Source: Algoriphagus aestuariicola
Lineage (GTDB): Bacteria; Bacteroidota; Bacteroidia; Cytophagales; Cyclobacteriaceae
NCBI RefSeq assembly: GCF_017254835.1
Contig: NZ_JAFKCW010000002.1
Coordinates: 914,592 to 978,591 of the forward strand
Length of the DNA stretch: 64,000 nucleotides
Reading direction: 5' to 3'
The translations under genes were made by a program, and so were the position numbers. This document shows, one piece after another, positions 9,345 to 17,400 of the stretch (positions are counted from its first letter, which is position 1; the number at the start of each line of letters is the position of its first letter). Below the pieces are notes generated by a model. That model worked only from the letters and a program-made list of their open reading frames with translations, did no database searches and was not told the origin of the DNA.

Positions 9345-9952
9345 TCTATATCCCTCAGCCAGCCTGTGATGCTGATTCGTTCTTTGTGGGTGGGAAGAAC
9401 CTCATGGGGAATCTCGGCGCTCAGGAAAACGACCAGCCTCCCGCCCAAAGGGAGCACATCCTCTGTGAGCTCAGTACCATCCTCCTGCGGAAAATACATC
9501 CGCAAAGCTCCTCCATCCTCTGGAGCCCAAGAATCATTGAGATACAGGATCACCGTCACCACACGGTGGGGCACCGCATGAAACTGATCAAGGTGACGCT
9601 TGTAAAAGGATCCAATTGGATATCGGGCGAAATGCCCCTCGAATGAACGCAATCCAAGAAAACATCGCTGATTCAGAATCTTCTTGATCTCTTCAACTTT
9701 AGCCCAATAGGTCGCTTGATTAGCACTGAGATTGTCCGCATCCATCCAGAGTACTTCATCGCTTCGAATCTCTGTTCGGATCTGCTTATTCTCCCCAACC
9801 CCAACCGCCGCCTGCCGGAATTTACCCCGATTGAGAAGGTCAATCTGCTCTTCCAAAAGGGCCTTTCGAAAGCTCTCATCAACAAATCCATCGACGATGG
9901 CATAGGATTTTTCATAAATCTCCGCAGAGATATGATCCAGAAGCTCTTCCAA
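9341..9952 (-). CDS. 2OG-Fe(II) oxygenase (prolyl-hydroxylase-like)
   Basis: This is an iron- and 2-oxoglutarate-dependent dioxygenase of the P4Hc/2OG-FeII_Oxy type. The iron ligands are the HLD of YKRHLDQFHAV and the His of EIPHEVLPTHKER; the arginine of KERISITGW would bind 2-oxoglutarate. EDGGALRMYFPQ is a typical core strand. The substrate is not evident; homologues modify proteins or small molecules. The start is uncertain. The frame is open upstream to 10153, but that would overlap the divergent gene starting at 10027, so I favour the TTG at 9952, giving 203 residues. Confidence 0.8.
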   Translation of the reverse strand: MEELLDHISAEIYEKSYAIVDGFVDESFRKALLEEQIDLLNRGKFRQAAVGVGENKQIRTEIRSDEVLWMDADNLSANQATYWAKVEEIKKILNQRCFLGLRSFEGHFARYPIGSFYKRHLDQFHAVPHRVVTVILYLNDSWAPEDGGALRMYFPQEDGTELTEDVLPLGGRLVVFLSAEIPHEVLPTHKERISITGWLRDID

Positions 9953-10026
9953 GGGAACGGGGTTTAGCCCTGCAAAATAACTACTTAATTGGCCGAAAAA
10001 CCATACTTTTGCGCAAAGCAAAAACG

Positions 10027-10788
10027 ATGAATTCTTCAACGAAAACCTATAGCGGCCTGGTATTGGAATACGACTCTGGAATTGTTCCCCCGCCTTACAG
10101 CCATGTTTTCCGTCTCGCCTTGGACTGGAGCAAAGGTCAATTGGACGTGGCACTGGACCTTCACTACACCGATAGGGACGAACTCAGCGAAGAAGAAATC
10201 CTCGACGAAGGCTTCACCCTCAACGACGACTACAGCCACAAAGGCCCATTGAACGGAGTCTGGATCAAACCCTTGCAGCAGCTTTATGACAAAAGCCGCT
10301 GGACCAACAAGGACATCGAAGACGGTGGAATCACCGTTACTCCGATTGAAAAAGGGAAAGACAACGGCGTAAAAATCCCCGCCAACCAAGAAGAATGGCA
10401 ACTCATGGCGCAGGACTTGATCCAAGCTATCTATGAAACGGTCAACAAAGAAGCCCCTTTGCAGATCCACTACCGACTAGTCGAGGGAGACACTTCTACT
10501 GACTGCAGCATCACCGTGCATTTTTCCAACCGGGAGGTGATTTTTGAGAAAGGGGGAGCATCGCGCACCATCAACTGGGAATACGCCATACAGCTCATGA
10601 AGCTCGTCTTCACACCTGACTACCACTACGAGATGGCCAAGGAAGTGCCTGGCAAAAAACGGGGGGCGTACATCGACTGTGGCGATGGCTATTGGCATGA
10701 ACTGGGAAAAGGCGTGGTTAACATCGATCCATCCTTCGATGCAGTCGGCAAAATCAAATCTGGGTTTTATGACTTATTGCTTGGATAA
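10027..10788 (+). CDS. Hypothetical protein, unrecognised family
   Basis: This 253-residue cytosolic-looking protein matches no family I recognise. It has no signal peptide or membrane segment. It is acidic and mixes strand-rich and polar segments; one part reads EEILDEGFTLNDDYSHKGP. The C-terminal portion, with CGDGYWHELGKGVVNIDPS, might be a separate subdomain. The ATG at 10027 is preferred over a TTG at 10009. It is divergent from the oxygenase gene and ends 68 bases before the first TIR gene, with a strong hairpin in between, so it is probably its own unit. Confidence 0.7.
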   Translation: MNSSTKTYSGLVLEYDSGIVPPPYSHVFRLALDWSKGQLDVALDLHYTDRDELSEEEILDEGFTLNDDYSHKGPLNGVWIKPLQQLYDKSRWTNKDIEDGGITVTPIEKGKDNGVKIPANQEEWQLMAQDLIQAIYETVNKEAPLQIHYRLVEGDTSTDCSITVHFSNREVIFEKGGASRTINWEYAIQLMKLVFTPDYHYEMAKEVPGKKRGAYIDCGDGYWHELGKGVVNIDPSFDAVGKIKSGFYDLLLG

Positions 10789-10807
10789 AATTTTACAAAT
10801 CTGAAAA

Positions 10808-10855
10808 AAAATGCCTGATTTTTCTAACTTTAGAAAGTTGCAAATCAGGCATTTT
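10808..10855 (+). terminator. Strong hairpin between the orphan gene and the first TIR gene
   Basis: A perfect 14-base stem pairs 10808-10821 with 10842-10855 and encloses a 20-base region that can form a smaller internal stem. The left side is preceded by an A run and the right arm ends in TTTTC, directly before the ATG of the first TIR gene at 10857. It can work as a terminator for the upstream gene. Because it touches the start codon it could also control translation or readthrough of the TIR gene. Confidence 0.6.
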
Positions 10856-10856
10856 C

Positions 10857-11519
10857 ATGACAGGTGGAAAAATTTTCATCAGTTACCGAAGAGAGGATAC
10901 TTCGGGGGAGTCCGGCAGACTCAAGGACAAACTTGAACAGGTATTCGGCCAGGAGAACATTTTCTACGATGTAGAAACTCTGGAAGCCGGGCTGAATTTT
11001 GACGAGTCGATTGCCAAGGCTCTGGGCGAAAGCAAAGTGCTCCTTGCGATGATAGGGCCCCATTGGCTAAAAGTCTCCGACTCCAAAGGTGTCCTCCGAA
11101 TCCAAAAGCCCGACGACTGGGTAAGGAGCGAAATTTCCGAAGCATTGAGGAGAAATCTGAGAGTGATCCCCGTGTTGGTCAATGGAGCCGACATGCCTGA
11201 GCAAGCGGATCTTCCCGAGGATCTCAGAGAGCTTTCCCTCAAACATGCCCAAGAATTGAGCAGCTCGCGATGGAACTACGACGTGAGCGAGCTGGTAAGG
11301 GTTTTGAAAAAATTGGTGATTCCTCAACCCATTCCCCAATCAGTACGCCCCAACCCTATTCCCTCAGCCAATTCCGCTATTGATTGGACAATACAGTCCA
11401 GCGACTGGGCAACTAAATATCGTGCTTGGTGGGGTAGAAACTACAAATGGGTATTAGGGGTAATCGTCGCGATTTTTCTCATTCAGGCATGCGAAGATTT
11501 GCTCTATGGCGGATTTTGA
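10857..11519 (+). CDS. TIR-domain membrane protein, short paralogue
   Basis: The TIR domain (TIR_2 type) spans about residues 4-140, starting KIFISYRRED. The helix segment DDWVRSEISEAL places a glutamate (E92) where bacterial TIR NADases carry their catalytic acid. A linker rich in proline and serine leads to one membrane segment (about residues 196-211), and the protein ends eight or nine residues later. The first 85 codons are almost identical, even in silent sites, to the next gene. It lacks the C-terminal domain of that paralogue. TIR proteins of bacteria commonly act in NAD+-depleting or cyclic-ADP-ribose signalling defence; that role here is inference. Confidence 0.88.
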   Translation: MTGGKIFISYRREDTSGESGRLKDKLEQVFGQENIFYDVETLEAGLNFDESIAKALGESKVLLAMIGPHWLKVSDSKGVLRIQKPDDWVRSEISEALRRNLRVIPVLVNGADMPEQADLPEDLRELSLKHAQELSSSRWNYDVSELVRVLKKLVIPQPIPQSVRPNPIPSANSAIDWTIQSSDWATKYRAWWGRNYKWVLGVIVAIFLIQACEDLLYGGF

Positions 11520-11577
11520 ATGCAGTTTATATAACTATTTCATTAGCATTTGATATCCTAAAGCGAAAAAAGAGATT

Positions 11578-12624
11578 ATGTCAAACGGGAAAATTTTCAT
11601 CAGCTACCGAAGAGAGGATACTTCGGGGGAGTCCGGCAGACTCAAAGACAAACTTGAGCAGGTATTCGGCCAGGAAAATATTTTCTACGATGTAGAAACT
11701 CTGGAAGCCGGGCTGAATTTTGACGAGTCTATTGCCAAGGCTCTGGGCGAAAGCAAAGTGCTCCTTGCGATGATAGGGCCCCATTGGCTTAAAGTCTCCG
11801 ACTCCAAAGGTGTACTCCGAATCCAAAAGCCCGACGATTGGGTGAGAAAGGAAATTTCCGAAGCCTTGAGAAGAAACCTGAGGGTGATCCCCGTCTTGGT
11901 CAATGGAGCCGAAATGCCCGACCAAACCGAGCTGCCTGAAGACTTAAAGGAGCTATCACTAAAGCATGCCCAAGAACTAAGTAGCTCCAGATGGAACTAC
12001 GATGTGGGAGAATTGACCAAGGTGCTTGAAAAAATCATAGCCAAAATACCGGAGCCCAAACCACAGCCTCAGCCTAACCCCAGACCTTTTTCTCCTCCCG
12101 TCGCCAAGCCCAAAAGCTGGTGGGCAAAAAACTACCTCTGGCTGCTTGGTGGTTTCGTAGTGTTTATTGGCTTGGTAGGATTGTGCTCCAACCCAGAAAC
12201 CGAAACCTACCCAATTGACGATTCCGGCAACGTCGCAACAGACTTCCTTGATGAGGACACGGCGATGGCCTCGGGAACCGTCGGAGAGCCAGATTTCGAA
12301 GAAAACCGAAACCAGGGTTCCGAGCAGTACGAGTTTGATCTGGCGGGAGAATGGTCGCTGTACCTGAACGGACAGAAAGTGAGTATTCTCATGATGAGCC
12401 AAGAAGGCGTAAACCTTGCCTACTACGAATACAATCTTTTGAATCAAAAAACAGCAGAAGGTAATGGACAGGTCGACGGGCAATATCTCGCTATGGACTA
12501 CTACGGCGCAACCGGAGTAAACGGCACCATATCAATGAGCACGAACAATTCCGGCCAGACCTGGGTTGGAACCATCTATTTTCCAGCTACAGCCGTAACC
12601 GCCGAGCTGAAGCTCACTAGATAA
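11578..12624 (+). CDS. TIR-domain membrane protein with C-terminal beta-rich domain
   Basis: This 348-residue protein has the same N-terminal TIR domain (KIFISYRRED, conserved glutamate in DDWVRKEISEAL). A proline-rich linker (residues about 160-178) and one membrane segment (about residues 186-206) follow. An acidic stretch then leads to a C-terminal domain of about 110 residues (from AGEWSLYLNGQKVSIL) that looks beta-rich, perhaps lipocalin-like. With the TIR domain in the cytosol, that domain would face the periplasm and could be a sensor. It lies 58 bases after the short paralogue and ends one base from the end of the convergent repressor gene. Confidence 0.88.
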   Translation: MSNGKIFISYRREDTSGESGRLKDKLEQVFGQENIFYDVETLEAGLNFDESIAKALGESKVLLAMIGPHWLKVSDSKGVLRIQKPDDWVRKEISEALRRNLRVIPVLVNGAEMPDQTELPEDLKELSLKHAQELSSSRWNYDVGELTKVLEKIIAKIPEPKPQPQPNPRPFSPPVAKPKSWWAKNYLWLLGGFVVFIGLVGLCSNPETETYPIDDSGNVATDFLDEDTAMASGTVGEPDFEENRNQGSEQYEFDLAGEWSLYLNGQKVSILMMSQEGVNLAYYEYNLLNQKTAEGNGQVDGQYLAMDYYGATGVNGTISMSTNNSGQTWVGTIYFPATAVTAELKLTR

Positions 12625-12625
12625 A

Positions 12626-13399
12626 TCACCCCCGGATCTTTCTCAAATCCGCATGGATATCCCGGATCATTTCTCCCAGATCATCAAGTGTGAGCGGCTT
12701 TTTCTTGTCTCCAGGATTCGGAAAATCGGTGCTGATAAAAGCCTTCGCTTCCCAAATTTCCAACACATCTTCGCCCTTGACCTCATAGGGTCTGTAGTGC
12801 TCGTTGTCAGAAACCAAAAAGAGCTTTCCATTTTCCTCAAGATAGTTGAAAACCCGCTTGTAGACCACGCCTTCAGTTTGGGTCACTAGGACGTAGGTAC
12901 CTCCGCTTTTGATCTGCTTCAATTGATCCACATAGGATCCGATCACAATAGTTCCCGGCACAAGAGGAAGCATGGAATCGCCCGAAAGCTCAAAAGCTCG
13001 ATAGGTGGCCTGACGGGAAAGATTGGGCAAGTGAAACTGCGGCAACGTCTCCATATACTCCGGATCCGCAAAGCCGTTCAAATAGCCCGCAGAGGCTTTT
13101 TGACCCACCAACGTGATATTTTCCTTGTCAGATTCGTCCGCGGCGATGGTCAGGATGTTGAGCCCTCGTTTTTGTATCGCCCTTCTTCCCAGCTTCTCAA
13201 TATCGTGCTCTAAAAGCTCCTCTACTCCGACTTCGAGGATTTCACAGAGCTTTTGCAAGGTCGTCAACTTAGGCTCGGAACGCCCATCTTCATAAGCAGA
13301 TATCATCGTACGCTGCACATCCAGCTGATCTGCCAGGTCATTCTGGGTGATTCCCTTCTGCTTTCGCAAAAAACGGAGATTGGATGCCAGAAAACTCAT
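12626..13399 (-). CDS. XRE-family repressor with S24 (LexA/CI-like) peptidase domain
   Basis: The 257-residue protein starts with a Cro/CI helix-turn-helix (residues about 7-61, QNDLADQLDVQRTMISAYED). The C-terminal half is an S24 domain with the full autoproteolysis set: Ala104-Gly105 cleavage bond, Ser142 in SGDSMLPL and Lys181 in VVYKRVF. Such proteins repress until self-cleavage is triggered, often through RecA and DNA damage. Its start overlaps the stop of the upstream 85-residue gene as ATGA, so both are co-translated. It converges on the TIR genes, and its targets are not known from sequence. Confidence 0.9.
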   Translation of the reverse strand: MSFLASNLRFLRKQKGITQNDLADQLDVQRTMISAYEDGRSEPKLTTLQKLCEILEVGVEELLEHDIEKLGRRAIQKRGLNILTIAADESDKENITLVGQKASAGYLNGFADPEYMETLPQFHLPNLSRQATYRAFELSGDSMLPLVPGTIVIGSYVDQLKQIKSGGTYVLVTQTEGVVYKRVFNYLEENGKLFLVSDNEHYRPYEVKGEDVLEIWEAKAFISTDFPNPGDKKKPLTLDDLGEMIRDIHADLRKIRG

Positions 13400-13653
13400 G
13401 CCGAAAAGAGATAAAAATTGTGATCATCTGAACTCGGTGCTACCGGAAAAAACGGATTGATATTCATCGTTTCCATCCTTCTTTGCTCGAGGCGGTTTTT
13501 GATCTCCTCGATGATATCTCCGACCGGCTTGGGCTCGGTCACCAGCAGGTAGCCATACTGAGGCTTTTGCTGGTCCTCCACAAAAAATTTAACCTGACAA
13601 TTGCCAGAGGCAAGAGTCTTGGTCGTGATGCTGATCTTTTCGGCTTGTTCCAT
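13396..13653 (-). CDS. Small hypothetical protein coupled to the XRE/S24 gene
   Basis: This 85-residue protein is unrecognised. It begins MEQAEKISITTKTLASGNCQ, has no membrane segment, and carries a charged helix (DIIEEIKNRLEQRRMET) and a proline/serine-containing tail. Its stop overlaps the start of the repressor gene by four bases (ATGA), a hallmark of translational coupling, so a role linked to the repressor is likely. It is the first gene of this two-gene unit and is read from the 317-base divergent region upstream. Confidence 0.65.
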   Translation of the reverse strand: MEQAEKISITTKTLASGNCQVKFFVEDQQKPQYGYLLVTEPKPVGDIIEEIKNRLEQRRMETMNINPFFPVAPSSDDHNFYLFSA

Positions 13654-13970
13654 AGTTGTTCCAGATTTATGCCTGCTAAGTTAAAAAATGTTGTTTTTAT
13701 AAACATATTAATGAGTGAAAAATAAACATTTTCATTGACGATTTCTGTCAGACTTGTTAAAAAACACACAAGTCTCTATAAACCAACACAGATCAGCATG
13801 GTGAATTCTGTTTTTTTTGACAAGATCCACTGCTTAATCGGTTTTATTACCGCTCAACTAATTCTGGCCTGACTTCCTTCCCATATATGGCTTCCTTTGT
13901 AGCCTAATGCCTCCGCTCTTCCGACTACCCATCAACAGCACTGTGTAGAAAAGAGAAATTAAACCAAACC
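13654..13970. promoter_or_regulatory. Divergent intergenic region (317 bases)
   Basis: This AT-rich stretch lies between the start of the small gene/repressor unit on the minus strand and the outer-membrane barrel gene on the plus strand. It must hold promoters for both. It contains the inverted repeat listed separately and a smaller one, TGAC (13736-13739) with GTCA (13747-13750). I see no convincing gene in it. Confidence 0.55.
13750..13775. promoter_or_regulatory. Candidate operator (inverted repeat)
   Basis: AGACTTGT (13750-13757) is the exact reverse complement of ACAAGTCT (13768-13775), with ten bases between. It lies about 95 bases upstream of the coupled 85-residue gene/XRE-S24 unit. 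The dyad size suits a dimeric helix-turn-helix protein, so autoregulation by the repressor is plausible but unproven. Confidence 0.35.
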
Positions 13971-16721
13971 ATGAAATACCTATTAACCTTTTTGCTTTTT
14001 TTGACAAGCTTATGCGCCTCCTTTTCCCAGACTTACACGGTTCGGGGAAAAGTACTGGACACCAGCAGCAATCAGGGAGTCCCCTATGCCAACGTCCTCC
14101 TGCTTTCTGTTGCGGATTCGGCTCAAGTAACTGGAGTCATTTCTGACCTTGAGGGAAATTTTGAATTGACAACATCATCCGAAGGAGACCACATTCTCAA
14201 AATCCAGTATCTGGGTTACAACAATGCTTTCAGAAATATCCATATCACGGGCGATTTGGATGTGGGCACGATCGCAATCGCAGAGGAAACCACCGCACTG
14301 AGCGAGGTCGTGGTCGCGGCAAGAAGGGCGACAGGCACTCAAAAAAGTGACACCACCATGTACAACGCAGATGCCTTCAAGACCATGAAGGACGCCAGTG
14401 CACAGGTATTGATCGAGAAGCTTCCCGGAGTGGTATCCGAAAACGGCGCTCTGCAGGCACAGGGGGAAAGTATCGCCCAAATCCTGGTCGATGGCAAACC
14501 GTTTTTTGGGACCGACGTGAAGACCGCCCTGCAAAACCTCCCCGCAGAAGTGATCCAAAGCATAGAGATCTTTGATCAAAAAAGCGAAAAAGCCCAGCTA
14601 AGTGGATTTGATGACGGACAGCGACTCAAGACAATCAACATCATCACCAAGCCCAATCGACGAAAGGGCCAGTTTGGAAAGGCTACGGCCGGATACGGCA
14701 CCGACGAGCGCTACCTGGCTGGGGCTAGTATCAATGCCTTTGACGAGAATCGACGTATCACCTTTACTGGATTGACCAACAACGTCAACATGCTCAACTA
14801 TTCGAGCGACCCCAACTCCCAAGACAACGCCAATCCCCAAGAAGGGATCATCACGACCAATATTCTGGGACTGAACTACACGGATCTGTGGGCGGAAAAG
14901 ATCAAGGTGACCGGAAGCTATGTCTTCTCCAAAAGAGAAAATGTAGGCGTGGTCAACCGCTTCCGGGACTATGTCACCACGGACGAATCCAGCCAGTTTT
15001 ACACGGAGACCGCCACAGATTTTCGCATTAATGACGAGCACCAAGCCCATCTTCGCTTGGACTACAACATAGACGACAAGAACCGAATTCTTTACATTCC
15101 ACGCTTCTCGGCCCGATTTGAGACAGAGCGTTCTGCGTTTGTCGGCCAGACCGAAGACGGCAACAGCTTGATCAATGAGGTGGACAACCTCAAGACCGGA
15201 TCCTACAAAGACTACGACTTGTTCAATAGACTCCTCTATAGCCACAAATTTGACAAGCCTGGTCGTACGCTCACGCTGAGAGCCAATTTGGCAAACAACC
15301 TGAATATCGACGAGTCCGATCGCAAGGCCCGAAACACCTACTATGAATCCGACGGGGTAAGAAATGAAAACCTGGACCAGCGCACCACCCGTGAACGCAC
15401 CGGCGACTCCTGGGAGACGGGCATCTCTTACACCGAGGCTTTGGGAAAAAGAGGACAGATGGAATTAGAGTACGAAATCGGCAACAGAGGAAACGATTCG
15501 GACAAATTGACCTATGATGTCGAAGGTGGGGACTTCGAGACAGGGACACTCTACCTTGACACAGCGCTCAGCAACACGTTCCAAAGTGAATACCTAACCC
15601 AAGAGCTTGAGTTCGGCTATCAATACAGCGCGGAAAAGCTGAAAATGCAAGCGGAAATCCAATACCAGGATGCCCGGTTGGACAATTCCCAGGAATTCCC
15701 GCAGGCTTTTGAACTAAGCCGCAACTTCAATAGTATCCTGCCTACCGTGCGGCTGGAATACCAATTTTCACCCAACACCAACATACAGCTCGACTACGAT
15801 ACCCAAACAGACGAACCGCAGATAAGCCAGCTGCAATCGGTTATAGACAACTCCAACCCACTCCAGCTCCGAACAGGAAACCCCGAGCTCGACCAGTCCT
15901 ATCGAAATCAATGGAGAATGAGGCTGAGAAGCAACAATCCCGACACGGACAAAAGCTGGTTTGTCTACGCCCAGGCGAGCGTCATTGACGATTACATCAC
16001 CAACAGTTCTTTCATCGCCCAGGAGCCGACCGAAATTCAGGACGGAATCATCCTCGAAAAGGGTTCCCAACTCAACAAACCCGTCAACTTAGACGGGTAC
16101 TTCGAATTCAGGTCTTGGATGAACTATGGCATGCCTCTGGATTTTATCCAGTCCAAACTGAACGTCAACCTGGGCGGCGGAGTGTCCAAACTACCCAGTT
16201 TGGTCAATGATCAAGTGGGCTTCAATAACTCCCAAAGGATCGTTGGTGGGTTCTCCGTCAATTCCAGCATCAGTGACCAGATTGACTTCAATATCTGGTC
16301 GAGGTCATCTTTTAACGAAGTGGAAAACACCGTCAATCCAAGTTTGAACAACCAGTTCTTCCAGCAGCGCTTCCGGGTCAACTTCAACTGGATATTTTGG
16401 GCGGGCTTCGTCTACAGACTCGACCTCAACCACCAAATCAACTCCGGACTTTCGGAGGGATACGACAACAACTTCTCCTTGGTCAACATGAGCTTGGGAA
16501 AAAAGGTCTTCAACAATCAGCGCGGAGAAGTGAGCGTAATGGTCTACGACCTCTTGGGCCAAAACGCCAACGTCCGCAGAAACATCGCAGAGACCTACAT
16601 CGAAGACGTGCAGACCAACGTCCTTCAACAATATGTGATGCTGTCCTTCACTTACAATCTACGCAGGTTCAGCAAGGGGATGGATGAGGGAGAGTATAAT
16701 CAGATGTATCAGAATAACTAG
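13971..16721 (+). CDS. TonB-dependent-receptor-like outer membrane beta-barrel protein
   Basis: This 916-residue protein has a signal peptide (residues 1-20, ending SFSQ). A CarboxypepD_reg-like domain (about 22-100, VRGKVLDTSSNQGVPYANV) and a plug-like domain (LPGVVSENGALQAQG, QILVDGKPFFGTDVKTAL) follow. The rest is a long barrel of the OMP_b-brl_3 family ending in aromatic-rich strands. Such proteins resemble TonB receptors but often lack an identified ligand, and no SusD partner lies next to it. The gene stands alone and is closed by a strong terminator at 16724-16760. Confidence 0.9.
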   Translation: MKYLLTFLLFLTSLCASFSQTYTVRGKVLDTSSNQGVPYANVLLLSVADSAQVTGVISDLEGNFELTTSSEGDHILKIQYLGYNNAFRNIHITGDLDVGTIAIAEETTALSEVVVAARRATGTQKSDTTMYNADAFKTMKDASAQVLIEKLPGVVSENGALQAQGESIAQILVDGKPFFGTDVKTALQNLPAEVIQSIEIFDQKSEKAQLSGFDDGQRLKTINIITKPNRRKGQFGKATAGYGTDERYLAGASINAFDENRRITFTGLTNNVNMLNYSSDPNSQDNANPQEGIITTNILGLNYTDLWAEKIKVTGSYVFSKRENVGVVNRFRDYVTTDESSQFYTETATDFRINDEHQAHLRLDYNIDDKNRILYIPRFSARFETERSAFVGQTEDGNSLINEVDNLKTGSYKDYDLFNRLLYSHKFDKPGRTLTLRANLANNLNIDESDRKARNTYYESDGVRNENLDQRTTRERTGDSWETGISYTEALGKRGQMELEYEIGNRGNDSDKLTYDVEGGDFETGTLYLDTALSNTFQSEYLTQELEFGYQYSAEKLKMQAEIQYQDARLDNSQEFPQAFELSRNFNSILPTVRLEYQFSPNTNIQLDYDTQTDEPQISQLQSVIDNSNPLQLRTGNPELDQSYRNQWRMRLRSNNPDTDKSWFVYAQASVIDDYITNSSFIAQEPTEIQDGIILEKGSQLNKPVNLDGYFEFRSWMNYGMPLDFIQSKLNVNLGGGVSKLPSLVNDQVGFNNSQRIVGGFSVNSSISDQIDFNIWSRSSFNEVENTVNPSLNNQFFQQRFRVNFNWIFWAGFVYRLDLNHQINSGLSEGYDNNFSLVNMSLGKKVFNNQRGEVSVMVYDLLGQNANVRRNIAETYIEDVQTNVLQQYVMLSFTYNLRRFSKGMDEGEYNQMYQNN

Positions 16722-16723
16722 CT

Positions 16724-16760
16724 GAAAAAGCCTTGGAGAAAGAATCTCCAAGGCTTTTTC
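16724..16760 (+). terminator. Strong intrinsic terminator
   Basis: A perfect 16-base stem (16724-16739 with 16745-16760) has a five-base loop and is bounded by A and T runs, so it can act in both directions. It starts three bases after the barrel gene stop and also faces the DinB gene on the other strand. Confidence 0.85.
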
Positions 16761-16803
16761 CATTTTTCAGATGCCAATCGCGACAGATCATTGCCTACTG
16801 AAA

Positions 16804-17289
16804 TCATCTTTCCCAAAAGGCCGGAGGAGCAATCCCCAAAGCTCTCAGGTACACATAGCCCTGTCCTCTGTGATGGATTTCATTGTCGATGAAATAAAGA
16901 AGCGTGCAATATCCTTGGTCCTCATATTGACCAAAAGCCACTAGCTTTTCCTGAAATCTCCCCTCGGGAATCCGCTCCCAATATTGGTCAATCTGCGCTG
17001 TGGTCTTATCCCAAAGTTCGAGCAGCTTCTCCTTGCTCCCCTTGGCCTGATCGCGCTCATCCAGCTCTTTCCATTCATCGGTTGCGAGGCCTACTACCCC
17101 TGGCCCGGCGATGGCTAGCAGTTCTGCCGCGAGCTCGGCAAAAGTCCGCATGCCTCCAATACTGAAGGAGAACAGGTCTTTTTCAGGAAATGCTTCGATC
17201 GTTCTGCGGGTGAGTGCCCGGTGTCCCTGCCAGTGCGCCAGAAGTTGTTCCCTTGAAATCAGCGTTTCGTTTTTCACTTGAGTTTCCAT
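16804..17289 (-). CDS. DinB-family protein
   Basis: This 161-residue four-helix-bundle protein belongs to the DinB/YfiT-like superfamily. Its members usually hold a metal ion with three histidines; candidates are the His of LLAHWQGHR and the pair in DNEIHHRGQGYVYLRALGI. Functions in the superfamily range from thiol transfer to unknown, so none can be assigned here. It is divergent from a WYL-domain regulator across 111 bases, a common pairing in Bacteroidota, and is probably controlled by it. Confidence 0.88.
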   Translation of the reverse strand: METQVKNETLISREQLLAHWQGHRALTRRTIEAFPEKDLFSFSIGGMRTFAELAAELLAIAGPGVVGLATDEWKELDERDQAKGSKEKLLELWDKTTAQIDQYWERIPEGRFQEKLVAFGQYEDQGYCTLLYFIDNEIHHRGQGYVYLRALGIAPPAFWER

Positions 17290-17400
17290 AGTTTTTTTTG
17301 GTTAGGTTGTTTAACTGTTTCAAAGAAACTGCAGCTTAGTGACAACAGTATGTCAGTAGGCTTTTCGTATTTTTCATTTTTTTAGAAAAAAATAGAAACA

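Noticed and set aside
9953-10153. N-terminal extension of the 2OG-Fe(II) oxygenase to 10153
   Set aside because: It would overlap the divergent gene starting at 10027, and the extension does not resemble the family.
10027-13653. Prophage or integrative element around the TIR and XRE/S24 genes
   Set aside because: I found no integrase, phage structural gene, tRNA or attachment repeats; accessory status is only suggested by gene content.
14598-15245. 215-codon open frame on the minus strand inside the barrel gene
   Set aside because: It is a shadow of the plus-strand barrel gene, which has a signal peptide and all domains in order.
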